Source of the DNA: Bacillus carboniphilus
Lineage (GTDB): Bacteria; Bacillota; Bacilli; Bacillales; JAIVKR01
Assembly (NCBI RefSeq): GCF_020524035.2
Contig: NZ_CP129013.1
Location: 248,001 to 312,000, forward strand
Direction: 5' to 3'
DNA: 64,000 bases
Shown: positions 10,264 through 18,117 of the stretch, one piece after another
How positions within the stretch are numbered: position 1 is the stretch's first letter
How the letters are laid out: the number at the start of each line of letters is the position of its first letter
Program-made: the position numbers and the translations under genes
Notes under the pieces: model-generated
Database searches by the model: none
What the model saw: the letters and a program-made list of their open reading frames with translations, nothing else
What the model was told of the DNA's origin: nothing

Positions 10264-13200
10264 GTTAACGATAGCAGGATTGCATAGCTTCAAGGAAAAA
10301 CAAACCATTGATTTCGATCAGTTATGTAGCGGAGGCGTGTTCGGGATTTTTGGGCCAACAGGTAGTGGGAAATCTTCTATATTAGACGCTATGACATTGG
10401 CCTTATATGGAAAAGTTGAACGTGCCCCTAATAATACACAAGGAATTATCAATCATGGGGAAGATCAGCTTTCTGTTTCCTTCTCTTTTCAATTACAAAA
10501 CGGTGATGTGACGAAGAGCTATAAAATTGAACGGTTGTTTAAACGGACTGATGAGGTAAAAGTAAAATCAAGTATGTGTCGCTTAATCGAGGAAGGGTAT
10601 GAACAAGTTGTTCTTGCTGATAAAACGAATGAAGTTAATCAAAAGGTCCAACAATTATTAGGATTGACGATCGATGACTTTACGAGAGCGGTTGTTTTGC
10701 CACAAGGAAAGTTCGCAGAGTTTCTTTCTTTAAAGGGAACAGAAAGAAGACAAATGCTGCAACGCATCTTCAATTTAGAAAAATATGGCGATCTTCTCAA
10801 TAAAAAAATTAAACATCGATTATCCTCTGATAAAGCTTTCTATAACGAACTCAATGCAGAAAAATCTGGATTAGGTGATGCTTCAACAGAGGCCTTGACG
10901 GAAGCAAGAAAAAAGTTGGCTCTAGTGGAAGAAGAATTAAAAAAGCGCATGATCGAGCAAAATCAGCTTGAAAAAGAAGTTGAAGAGGCAAAGGAGATTT
11001 GGAGCTTACAAATAGAACACGATCAAGTGCAGGAAAAGAAGAACCAGTTGTTACAGAATCAAGATCAAATCCTTCTTTTAAAAAACCAATTTCAAAATGC
11101 ACTTGAAGCAAAACAATTGGAGCCTTATGCGCAAAGTGTTGATCAATTAGAAAAAGAATTAGCGCAAGTGAAACAGCATCATCACGATCTTGCAGAGCAA
11201 GTGGAGAAAATGAAAATAGAGTACGAGGAGAAGCAGCGATTATTTGAACAGGCTAGAAAATATAAAGCTGAGAGTGAGCCGAAGCTTTTGTTAAAAAAAG
11301 AAAGGCTCCATCAATGGGTGAAGCTTGAAAAAGAGGTAATGAATGAAGAGAAAGGCTACCTGCAGCTTCTCAAAAAAGAAAAATCGGTAAAAGAGCAATA
11401 TACTCAGTTAGATCAATCTGAACAATCAGTGGGACAGACGCTAGATAAAGCCTTAGAAAAACAACAAATGCTTAAGCAGGAACTTCAATCAAAAGCCGTA
11501 TCGAATAAGGAAAGACAACTTGTCCAAGCAGCTTATCACATAAAACAACAAATATCACAGCTTGCGCAAAAAGAAGAGGAATGGAAACAAGCTTTACAGA
11601 AAAAGCAAAAGGAAATGTCTCAGCATAAAGAACAACTAGAAAAGATGAATAACAATATTCGTTATCATCATGAAAAGATGACAGAAGGTTTTAATCGATT
11701 GAGTGATTTATATAGTTATTTTGAAGATCTGAAACGGGATATTGAATCACGATTGGAACGTTTAAAGGAGCAGAAAGAGCAGAAGAAACAATGGATTGAG
11801 ACTCTTCATAAGAAACACGCAGCGTATCAAATTCGTCACCAACTTCAAGAAGGAAATCCTTGTCCTGTTTGTGGCTCTTTAGAGCATCCTAGTCCAGTAG
11901 AAGATATGGAGCTTGATAATCAAAAAGAGGAACGTGAACTTCATCAATTAGAGAAGTGGGAACAAAATTTACAAGATCTTTCTGTCGTGATTGAGATGGA
12001 GAGATCTAAATTACAAGAGCAATCGGATTCTTTAATTGAAGAATTTTCACTTCGGTTGTCTAATCCGAAAGAAAATTCAAATGAAAATAATAATATCTTA
12101 GACGATAAACAATTAAAAGCCGAAGTAACCAGTTTAAAACAAGATGCTCTCCAATTAAAACAGCAACTTCAAACGCATGTTCAAGAAATGCGTTCCATCT
12201 CGCAAAAACCTGGGCACATAAAGGAAGTGCTCGATAGTTTCCAAAAAGAGATGAATGATTATCAAAAAAAATTAGAAGAAATTGAAAAGCTAATAGTAAT
12301 GGAGAAGCAATCATGGGTTGAGCTTAATCCATCTTTTGCATTTCATGAAGTAGAAAACATGATCAAGCATCATTCAGAGCGTGATCAGCAGATGGAGAAG
12401 ATTCAAGAAAGAATTGAGACGAGCGTTCAATTTATCGAGGATAAACAAAATCAACTAAAACAATATGGTAAACAAAAACTAACTGTAGCGAAACAGCTAT
12501 CTGAAATCAAGGCTACCCTCCAGTATTACCAAAAAAGTATTCAAGATAAAAAAGCTCAATTACCCGAGATAGCTCAATCTGAATCCTTTACAAAGCAACT
12601 TGAAAAAATCGATGTTGAGCTTGAAAAGCTAACGAAGGAGGAGCAAGGATGTTACTTGGTCTGGCAGGATAGTTCTGATCAACTCAAAAAAACAGAAAAT
12701 CAATATGTATCGATCAAGGATAAAAATAAGGACTTAAAAAATCGTTTACTAGAGGCGAACCGAGCGTGGGAAGACCGTCAAAAGGATTCTCGCTTTGATA
12801 CACTTACTGAAGTATTCGAGTCTGTCTTATCAAACGATGAGTTGAAAACAATAGAGAAACAAATGAATGAATATGAGCAACAAATGAATGAATTAAATTC
12901 TCATTTATTTAGATTAAATGAACGTTTAAATGGGCGTAATTTAACACAAGAAGAATGGGAAAGACTTCAGCAGCGGGCGATTCTTTTCAGAAAGAAATTA
13001 GATGAAGCGGTTGAAGAAAAAGGAGCGGCTTTGAGGTCGGTAGATGATTTACTGAAGAAACATGAGCGTTATCAAGAGATCGAAAGTAAGCTCATCGAAT
13101 TACAAGAAACGATTACAAAATATGAACAACTACAAAAAGTTTTTAAAGGAAATAGTTTTGTTGAATATGTAGCGGAAGAGCAGTTGATGCAAGTTAGCCG

Positions 13201-13621
13201 AGATGCAACTGAACATCTTAGAATGTTAACCAGAGGTCGATATGCGATAGAAGTTGATTCGCAAGGAGGCTTTTTAATGAGGGACGATGCCAACGGTGGG
13301 GTTAAAAGACCCGTCTCTTCTTTATCAGGAGGAGAAACGTTTTTAACTTCATTAGCACTTGCTTTGAGTTTATCGGCGAATATTCAATTACGTGGGGAAT
13401 ACCCATTGCAATTTTTCTTCTTGGATGAAGGCTTTGGCACGCTAGATGCTGATTTGTTAGACACGGTTGTTTCTGCACTTGAGAAACTTCAATCAAAAAA
13501 TTTATCTGTTGGCGTTATTAGTCACGTGCAAGAATTAAGATCGAGACTCCCACGAAAATTGATGGTCAACCCAGCAGACCCGACAGGAACAGGTTCCACA
13601 GTGCAACTTGAAATAATGTAA
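10250..13621 (+). CDS. sbcC: Exonuclease SbcCD subunit C
   Basis: Rad50-like SMC-type ATPase partner of SbcD. The N-terminal Walker A is FGPTGSGKSSILDAM. Two long coiled coils rich in Gln, Glu and Lys flank a zinc hook CPVC (Cys538 and Cys541). The C-terminal half carries the ABC signature SSLSGGETF and Walker B FFLDEGFGTLD. The frame is open from 10211, but ATG 10250 begins MKPIKLTIAG and overlaps the sbcD end with a GAAGGTG site upstream. Length is 1123 residues, as in Bacillus SbcC. It is the last gene of the add-sbc cluster and ends at a shared terminator facing gerP. Confidence 0.96.
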   Translation: MKPIKLTIAGLHSFKEKQTIDFDQLCSGGVFGIFGPTGSGKSSILDAMTLALYGKVERAPNNTQGIINHGEDQLSVSFSFQLQNGDVTKSYKIERLFKRTDEVKVKSSMCRLIEEGYEQVVLADKTNEVNQKVQQLLGLTIDDFTRAVVLPQGKFAEFLSLKGTERRQMLQRIFNLEKYGDLLNKKIKHRLSSDKAFYNELNAEKSGLGDASTEALTEARKKLALVEEELKKRMIEQNQLEKEVEEAKEIWSLQIEHDQVQEKKNQLLQNQDQILLLKNQFQNALEAKQLEPYAQSVDQLEKELAQVKQHHHDLAEQVEKMKIEYEEKQRLFEQARKYKAESEPKLLLKKERLHQWVKLEKEVMNEEKGYLQLLKKEKSVKEQYTQLDQSEQSVGQTLDKALEKQQMLKQELQSKAVSNKERQLVQAAYHIKQQISQLAQKEEEWKQALQKKQKEMSQHKEQLEKMNNNIRYHHEKMTEGFNRLSDLYSYFEDLKRDIESRLERLKEQKEQKKQWIETLHKKHAAYQIRHQLQEGNPCPVCGSLEHPSPVEDMELDNQKEERELHQLEKWEQNLQDLSVVIEMERSKLQEQSDSLIEEFSLRLSNPKENSNENNNILDDKQLKAEVTSLKQDALQLKQQLQTHVQEMRSISQKPGHIKEVLDSFQKEMNDYQKKLEEIEKLIVMEKQSWVELNPSFAFHEVENMIKHHSERDQQMEKIQERIETSVQFIEDKQNQLKQYGKQKLTVAKQLSEIKATLQYYQKSIQDKKAQLPEIAQSESFTKQLEKIDVELEKLTKEEQGCYLVWQDSSDQLKKTENQYVSIKDKNKDLKNRLLEANRAWEDRQKDSRFDTLTEVFESVLSNDELKTIEKQMNEYEQQMNELNSHLFRLNERLNGRNLTQEEWERLQQRAILFRKKLDEAVEEKGAALRSVDDLLKKHERYQEIESKLIELQETITKYEQLQKVFKGNSFVEYVAEEQLMQVSRDATEHLRMLTRGRYAIEVDSQGGFLMRDDANGGVKRPVSSLSGGETFLTSLALALSLSANIQLRGEYPLQFFFLDEGFGTLDADLLDTVVSALEKLQSKNLSVGVISHVQELRSRLPRKLMVNPADPTGTGSTVQLEIM

Positions 13622-13626
13622 TTTAA

Positions 13627-13668
13627 AAGTGATGACAACACGAAAGCTTGTCATCACTTGTTTTAGAA
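13627..13668. terminator. Bidirectional terminator between sbcC and gerP operon
   Basis: AAGTGATGACAA pairs with TTGTCATCACTT around a short loop, with A and T tracts on the two sides, so it can serve both convergent transcripts. Confidence 0.8.
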
Positions 13669-13724
13669 TTGCGAGTTTATTTTATAGGATTGTTATAGTT
13701 GCTAAACGGAAGTTTGCTCCTTTC

Positions 13725-13943
13725 TTATGCATTAGCCGTTTGGTTTTGATCGAATATATCTGGATCAAATTGATTCGTGATACTTATGCAGTCGTTCGTA
13801 ATATGAAAATCACCAACTTGACTCCCACCGCTTCCAGAACAAATCTTTGTTGCTGAATCGGGTGATAAATAAAAAGAGTCACCAAAATTCACGGCTCCTC
13901 CAGAGATGGAATTAATTTTAGCTGGTCCGACGATTGTAGGCAT
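13725..13943 (-). CDS. GerPF/GerPA-family spore germination protein, extra copy 2
   Basis: A 72-residue protein of the GerPA/GerPF family, small spore-coat-associated proteins that let germinants cross the coat. It opens MPTIVGPAKINSISGG and ends DQNQTANA. About 57 of 72 positions match the copy at 14288-14506, so it looks like a tandem duplicate. ATG 13943 follows AAAGGA at good spacing; a TTG at 13952 is too close to that site. It is the last gene of the gerP operon. B. subtilis has a single GerPF here. Confidence 0.85.
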   Translation of the reverse strand: MPTIVGPAKINSISGGAVNFGDSFYLSPDSATKICSGSGGSQVGDFHITNDCISITNQFDPDIFDQNQTANA

Positions 13944-13997
13944 GTAAGACAATCCTTTGCATTTGCTTTTTTTAAAAAGGCTTCGAACCGAGGGAAA

Positions 13998-14222
13998 TTA
14001 TTTGTTTACCTGCTGGTTTTGATCGAATAAATCAGGGTCAATGTCGAAGATGAGATCAATGCCGTTATTGACGACTAGAAAATCCCCTGAATTTAAGTTT
14101 CCACATCCTGATGAAAACTTCTGGCTTTTCAAAGGAGATTCATAAAAATTATCACCCACATGTAAAACCCCTGTTCCTGTTACATCATTTACTTTCACTG
14201 GACCTTTCACTATTACCGCCAC
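13998..14222 (-). CDS. GerPF/GerPA-family spore germination protein, extra copy 1
   Basis: A family member of about 74 residues, more divergent than its neighbours: the core VKGPVKVNDVTGTGVLHVGD keeps the hydrophobic pattern, and the end FDQNQQVNK keeps the DQNQ signature. GTG 14222 lies nine bases after AGGG and gives a start like the MPAIVGP of its relatives; TTG 14228 is possible but crowded. It sits between two closely related GerPF copies, so the divergence points to an older duplication or a separate role in the coat. Confidence 0.8.
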   Translation of the reverse strand: MAVIVKGPVKVNDVTGTGVLHVGDNFYESPLKSQKFSSGCGNLNSGDFLVVNNGIDLIFDIDPDLFDQNQQVNK

Positions 14223-14250
14223 TTTCAATCACCCTTTATATTTTAATAAT

Positions 14251-14309
14251 AAATCAGACAGCAAGTCTTTGAACCTTAAAAAGAATGTTAAGCGTTTGCT
14301 GTCTGATTT
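14251..14309. repeat. 14-bp perfect inverted repeat at the end of gerPF
   Basis: AAATCAGACAGCAA (14251-14264) is the exact reverse complement of TTGCTGTCTGATTT (14296-14309). The right arm encodes the last codons of the GerPF-like gene and the left arm is intergenic. In minus-strand RNA this would fold over the stop codon, so it may act as a processing or partial termination signal inside the operon. Confidence 0.6.
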
Positions 14310-14506
14310 TGATCTGCAACATCTGGATCAATGCAGTTTGTAATACTAATTCCATTGTTCGTAATATGGAAGTCACCTGTATTACCTCCTCCTGAACCAG
14401 AGCATGCTTTTGTTGTTGATTTAGGGGATAAATAAAATGAGTCACCAAAATTGACAACTCCCCCAGAAATGGAGTTTATTTTGATAGGACCTACAATGGC
14501 TGGCAT
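14288..14506 (-). CDS. gerPF: Spore germination protein GerPF
   Basis: A 72-residue GerPA/GerPF-family protein starting MPAIVGPIKINSISGG, in the operon position of gerPF directly after gerPE. The frame is open to 14551, but ATG 14506 follows AAAGGATG and gives the family length. Gly- and Ser-rich middle section and DQNQTANA end. It is the closest relative of the copy at 13725-13943. Confidence 0.88.
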   Translation of the reverse strand: MPAIVGPIKINSISGGVVNFGDSFYLSPKSTTKACSGSGGGNTGDFHITNNGISITNCIDPDVADQNQTANA

Positions 14507-14606
14507 AAAGAACATCCTTTTTGATTCGATTCCTACTTGTATGTTATGCAAATATCCTATCTTTTGTTCGCCCTTGTATTGTTACAAAGGCGTTGTGGAG
14601 TAAATT

Positions 14607-15035
14607 TTAAACAGTCGATTCAGTTCGACGTATGCTAGATGTAGATGGAAAAGATGCATCCGATTTTCTTAATAGTTGACGAATATTTTTAACTCTTGAT
14701 TCTGCTTTGATGGAGTTGGCAGAACCTACTTGAACAACAGAAGAAGATGAAATAGCTGTCACTTTCACCCCATCTACTTTAATAACTAGGGCAGAGTTAT
14801 AGTAAGCCCCTGCAAAATCTTCATCAAAAGAGGGGAGTGGAATAAACTCTCTGTAGATTGGAAATTTATTTAAATCTGCTTCTTTTGAAAAGAAGATTTC
14901 CGCCTCTCTTTGAATCGCAAATACGTTCACTTTTAAATCCATTTGATTGGTATCCCCGACATGGAAAATTGAACTGATCCCAATAGAGTTTATATAAGCA
15001 ACGTTCACCTTCGATAAACGATTAAGTATGTTCAT
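14607..15035 (-). CDS. gerPE: Spore germination protein GerPE
   Basis: Family member of 142 residues (B. subtilis GerPE is about 131) with paired beta-rich segments: VAYINSIGISSIFHVGDT near the N-terminus and VKVTAISSSSVVQVGSA later. The ATG overlaps the gerPD stop codon in an ATGA arrangement, so translation is coupled. The tail is Ser/Thr-rich and basic. Expected in the spore coat of forespore-mother cell systems; no catalytic motif is seen. Confidence 0.9.
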   Translation of the reverse strand: MNILNRLSKVNVAYINSIGISSIFHVGDTNQMDLKVNVFAIQREAEIFFSKEADLNKFPIYREFIPLPSFDEDFAGAYYNSALVIKVDGVKVTAISSSSVVQVGSANSIKAESRVKNIRQLLRKSDASFPSTSSIRRTESTV

Positions 15036-15211
15036 ACTAAAGGAGCCACTGGTTCAAACGGACCAATAATAAGTGATTCAGGTGGAGTATCGAAAATAGA
15101 GGACAGGGCTATTGTATTTGTATCGCCAATGAGAAAGACAGATGAACTGGCTACCCCAGTAACATCGACTGAACCAACATGGATTTCTTTATTAACGACA
15201 GTAAAAATCAT
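15032..15211 (-). CDS. gerPD: Spore germination protein GerPD
   Basis: A 59-residue protein containing SSIFDTPPESLIIGPFEP, a segment I associate with GerPD. Two adjacent ATG codons (15214 and 15211) follow AAAGGAG; the second has better spacing and begins MIFTVVN as in B. subtilis, so I use it. The gene overlaps the 3' end of gerPC and the start of gerPE by single bases. Confidence 0.9.
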   Translation of the reverse strand: MIFTVVNKEIHVGSVDVTGVASSSVFLIGDTNTIALSSIFDTPPESLIIGPFEPVAPLV

Positions 15212-15838
15212 CATTTTTCTCCTTTCATTTCGTTTGGTAAATGTTGAATAAACTGATTTATGGAGTTTTCAATATCATATTTCACACGCTTTGACATCTC
15301 TTCAATTTGTTCATCCATATTTGCTTGATCATGAAGTCTTAAATGTTGTAAGTAGTAATTAATTCTTGAAGAAATTTGTTTTCTTATGTCTTCAATAACT
15401 AAGTGACGGTTTGTATCATCTAATTGACATTGGTTTCTTTTTTCAATTTTTTTTACGGTATTAATACCGTCTTTTTGTAAGTAATCATACACATTTTTTG
15501 TAACAGCTTTATTAATTTTTTCTCTCATTTCACCAAAGGGGTCTTGGGGTTGCATTTGATTTTGACCTTGTTGAACGTCAAATTGTTCAATTTGATTAGA
15601 TGGGTCTGTTGGATTCAGCCCAATGTTTAACGTTCCTTCTAACGTTTCCACTTTTAATTGATCAAACTTATATTCTAGTCGTTCAATTGTTGTTGGTGGC
15701 TTATCTTTTAATTCTGATACTTGTTTTTTTAACTCCTCAATGGATTTTTCTAAAAGAGAGATTCGTTGATCTTGGTATTGAATGTAGGAGTGTAGTTGTT
15801 GAATGTAACCCCCCGTAATTATTTTGATAGCTACTCAC
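15211..15838 (-). CDS. gerPC: Spore germination protein GerPC, frameshifted near N-terminus
   Basis: GerPC is the largest protein of the operon. The readable frame from 15651 carries VETLEGTLNIGLNP and a helical C-terminal half. The missing N-terminus is also present: GTG 15838 follows GAGGTGG and encodes MSSYQNNYG, then a six-C run at 15809-15814 shifts the frame by one base, after which YIQQLHSYIQYQDQRISLL continues to the longer frame. With five bases in that run the protein is 208 residues (B. subtilis about 205), starting with a short coiled coil. The extra base is probably a sequence error. Confidence 0.85.
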
Positions 15839-15966
15839 TGTAACCACCTCGCTATGACAATATAGTATGCTACGGTGTGTTAAAAGTGCGTGTTCAAAAA
15901 GTTAAAAACGGGAAGGGGAAAGAATTTTAGGAACTTTTATTCTTTATTGGAGTTTCATCAAAAGTT

Positions 15967-16197
15967 TTATGCGCCACTTGGAGCTGCAAGGGGAACGAAT
16001 GATTCTTCTGTTAAAGCTTCTTCTTCTTCCATTAATGCTTCAGCTTCAGGTGCAGGAACCGTGTAGCATCCTGTATTATAAAGGTTTGATACAGGTTTTA
16101 TAATCCCCGCACTACCAATTTGTAAAACAGAGGAATTTGTGACAGCACCGATTCTTAAATATTGAATTTGAATACATTGATTAATATAGAAATTCAA
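15967..16197 (-). CDS. gerPB: Spore germination protein GerPB
   Basis: A 76-residue protein starting MNFYINQCIQIQYLRIGAVT and ending FVPLAAPSGA, typical of GerPB. The frame is open to 16329, but TTG 16197 lies eight bases after a GGGGGG ribosome binding site and gives the family length. An acidic run EAEALMEEEE precedes the C-terminus. It follows gerPA by 16 bp. Confidence 0.9.
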   Translation of the reverse strand: MNFYINQCIQIQYLRIGAVTNSSVLQIGSAGIIKPVSNLYNTGCYTVPAPEAEALMEEEEALTEESFVPLAAPSGA

Positions 16198-16213
16198 TTG
16201 TATATTCCCCCCT

Positions 16214-16435
16214 TTATAGATTTCCAATTTGCGGCTGATCGATAAAGTCACTATCATATGTGTTTGTGACACTATTTTGGTTATAAATTTGAAGACCATC
16301 TCCTGTATTAAAGGAACCAGCACCAGCAAAAGTTTTTACTTCACTAAAGGGTGAGATATTAATGACATCTCCCACATGAACAATACTACTTGTTCCAACA
16401 TTATTTACCTTAAAAGCACCAACAATAGCGGGCAT
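16214..16435 (-). CDS. gerPA: Spore germination protein GerPA
   Basis: First gene of the gerP operon, 73 residues, with [19 protein letters not shown] and [12 protein letters not shown] as in GerPA. ATG 16435 follows GAGGATG at seven bases; the frame is open to 16450 but without a better site. A SigK-like promoter lies about 100 bp upstream, consistent with mother-cell expression late in sporulation. Confidence 0.92.
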   Translation of the reverse strand: MPAIVGAFKVNNVGTSSIVHVGDVINISPFSEVKTFAGAGSFNTGDGLQIYNQNSVTNTYDSDFIDQPQIGNL

Positions 16436-16534
16436 ATTCAGCATCCTCATTTATTGAGAAAGTTTGTTAAAGTACACCAGGAGGCAAAAAACGTGTTCGA
16501 TTAGAGGTGAGCCTTCTGCTCCAAGTACCTATAA

Positions 16535-16563
16535 TATAATATGGCAGTAGCCCAAAAATGTGA
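16535..16563 (-). promoter_or_regulatory. SigK-like promoter for gerP operon
   Basis: On the minus strand CATATTATA (16543-16535) matches the SigK -10 consensus CATANNNTA, and a CACA element lies about 15 bases upstream where the -35 AC is expected. gerP of B. subtilis is SigK-dependent, which agrees. Assignment is by eye. Confidence 0.55.
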
Positions 16564-16592
16564 GGGAAAGATCATCAGAAAAAAAGAGAGTG

Positions 16593-16742
16593 TTATTTTC
16601 CTGAAATGGATTGTTTTATTTGCCTGATGAGTAATCGATCCAGCTCTTGGCTGCATTGAATGGTTTCTCTTGCATTGATTCCATATTTCTTTGCGATTTC
16701 AATTAACCTTTGTCGTTTAGCTTCTATTTCATGGTTTTTCAA
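16593..16742 (-). CDS. yisI: Spo0E-family aspartyl-phosphate phosphatase
   Basis: A 49-residue frame with the Spo0E signature SQELDRLL after the helix IEIAKKYGINARETIQ. Spo0E-type proteins dephosphorylate Spo0A~P and delay sporulation. It lies between gerPA and yisK, exactly where B. subtilis has yisI. The start is TTG 16742; an in-frame stop lies 21 bases upstream and no ATG is available. The ribosome binding site is weak, so expression may be low. Confidence 0.75.
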   Translation of the reverse strand: MKNHEIEAKRQRLIEIAKKYGINARETIQCSQELDRLLIRQIKQSISGK

Positions 16743-16972
16743 TTTTGTTCCAACTTTCTTTTAGTTTTCAAGGTTTTTGAACTTTATAGCAAATGATAAA
16801 GAAAGGGAAAAGGTGTAAAAATAGAAAACTATGTTATATACCGACTGTATATGGTTAAATCGAAATAAAAACGTCCCTTTCTATGCTATGTCTTCTGAGT
16901 ATATTTATCAAAGAGGTCAGAGGACATTGTGAAAATAAAAGTCACAAACCAAAGTTTAACAAAAGAAGGATA

Positions 16973-17123
16973 ATGATGACAAGCGGACCTTTTTCCTATT
17001 TTATTGGACTAAAGCAAAAACGTCAACCATATCTTTTTCATTTTGCTATTACTCGTACTTATGATAGGTAGTTTAAAGGAAATAGTAAATTTTTATAGAA
17101 TTGAACATATAACGGTTACGTGA
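16973..17123 (+). CDS. Small predicted single-pass membrane protein, probably frameshifted
   Basis: ATG 16973/16976 follows AAGAAGGA and begins MTSGPFSYFIGLKQ. In this frame the protein ends after about 32 residues without a membrane helix. If the A5 run near 17020 is read one base shorter, the frame continues into a hydrophobic helix IFFILLLLVLMIGS and ends at TGA 17121, giving about 48 residues just before yisK. The pattern fits the other homopolymer errors in this window. I do not recognise a family. Confidence 0.4.
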
Positions 17124-17138
17124 TAGGGGGACGGATAA

Positions 17139-18041
17139 GTGAAATTAGTAAAAGGGAAGATTCATGATAAAACATTTATAGGTATTTTAATCAATAAAGA
17201 AACCCAAGTGTTAGATATTCAGCGCGCGGAAGAAGAACTGTATGAAAATAAATCAGGTCCAATACTCATGGTGGATGGAATAGAAAAGAATGACAAATGG
17301 ATAGAACACCTTGAGCAAATCATCCATTGGTCTGAAAAGGAAAGAGAAACGGTTACGTTTATTTATGATTTAAAGGATGTCATTCTATTAGCTCCTATTG
17401 AGAGGCCGAAAAAAAATATTATATGTGTAGGTAAAAATTATCAAAGGCATGCACAGGAAATGGGTAGCTTAACGCCAGAACATTTGGTTGTTTTTTCAAA
17501 ATCTCCAACAGCTATAATAGGACCAGGGGAAAATATATGTTTACATTCACATATTACAAAACAAGTGGATTATGAAGGAGAATTGGCAGTAGTCATAGGG
17601 AAAAAAGGGAGAGCTATTAAAGAAGAGGATGCTATGGATTACGTCTTTGGATATACGATCTTAAATGATATAACGGCGAGAGATTTACAAGCGAATCATC
17701 AGCAATTTCTACTTTCCAAAAGTTTAGACACGTTTTGTCCAATAGGTCCTTATATTGTTCATAAATCTGCAATAATGGATCCAAATAGATTATCATTAAA
17801 AACGTATGTTAATGGAGAATTGAGGCAAAGTGCTTATGTATCAGAAATGATGTTTAACATCCCACAAATGATTTCTATAATTTCAAGAGGAATGACATTA
17901 GAGGTAGGTGATATTATAGCAACGGGAACCCCTGCTGGAGTTGGGAAAGGATTCAACCCACCTAAATATTTGTCAGAGGGAGATAAGGTAGAAATTGAAG
18001 TGGAAGGGATAGGTGTTTTGAGTAATTCACTTTCAAGTTAA
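17139..18041 (+). CDS. yisK: Fumarylacetoacetate hydrolase family protein YisK
   Basis: FAH-fold enzyme; B. subtilis YisK is reported as an oxaloacetate decarboxylase that also interacts with the Mbl cytoskeleton. The C-terminal catalytic domain shows DYEGELAVVIGKKGR with the metal-binding acids, GYTILNDITARDLQ and ATGTPAGVGKG. An N-terminal domain of about 95 residues precedes it. GTG 17139 follows AGGGGGACGG. Length is 300 residues, as in B. subtilis. It is convergent with rocD and shares a terminator. Confidence 0.92.
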   Translation: MKLVKGKIHDKTFIGILINKETQVLDIQRAEEELYENKSGPILMVDGIEKNDKWIEHLEQIIHWSEKERETVTFIYDLKDVILLAPIERPKKNIICVGKNYQRHAQEMGSLTPEHLVVFSKSPTAIIGPGENICLHSHITKQVDYEGELAVVIGKKGRAIKEEDAMDYVFGYTILNDITARDLQANHQQFLLSKSLDTFCPIGPYIVHKSAIMDPNRLSLKTYVNGELRQSAYVSEMMFNIPQMISIISRGMTLEVGDIIATGTPAGVGKGFNPPKYLSEGDKVEIEVEGIGVLSNSLSS

Positions 18042-18080
18042 TAGTTAGACATTAATAAAAAGATCTTTTAACCTAAGAAA

Positions 18081-18117
18081 AAAAGGCCTGTCGCCTTTTA
18101 GCGACAGGTTACCTTTA
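18081..18117. terminator. Bidirectional terminator between yisK and rocD
   Basis: CCTGTCGC (18087-18094) pairs with GCGACAGG (18101-18108), flanked by A and T tracts. The rocD stop codon overlaps its right edge. Confidence 0.7.

Noticed and set aside
14254-14457. Minus-strand 67-codon frame over gerPF
   Set aside because: It overlaps the clear GerPF frame, lacks a ribosome site and has no family pattern; a shadow.
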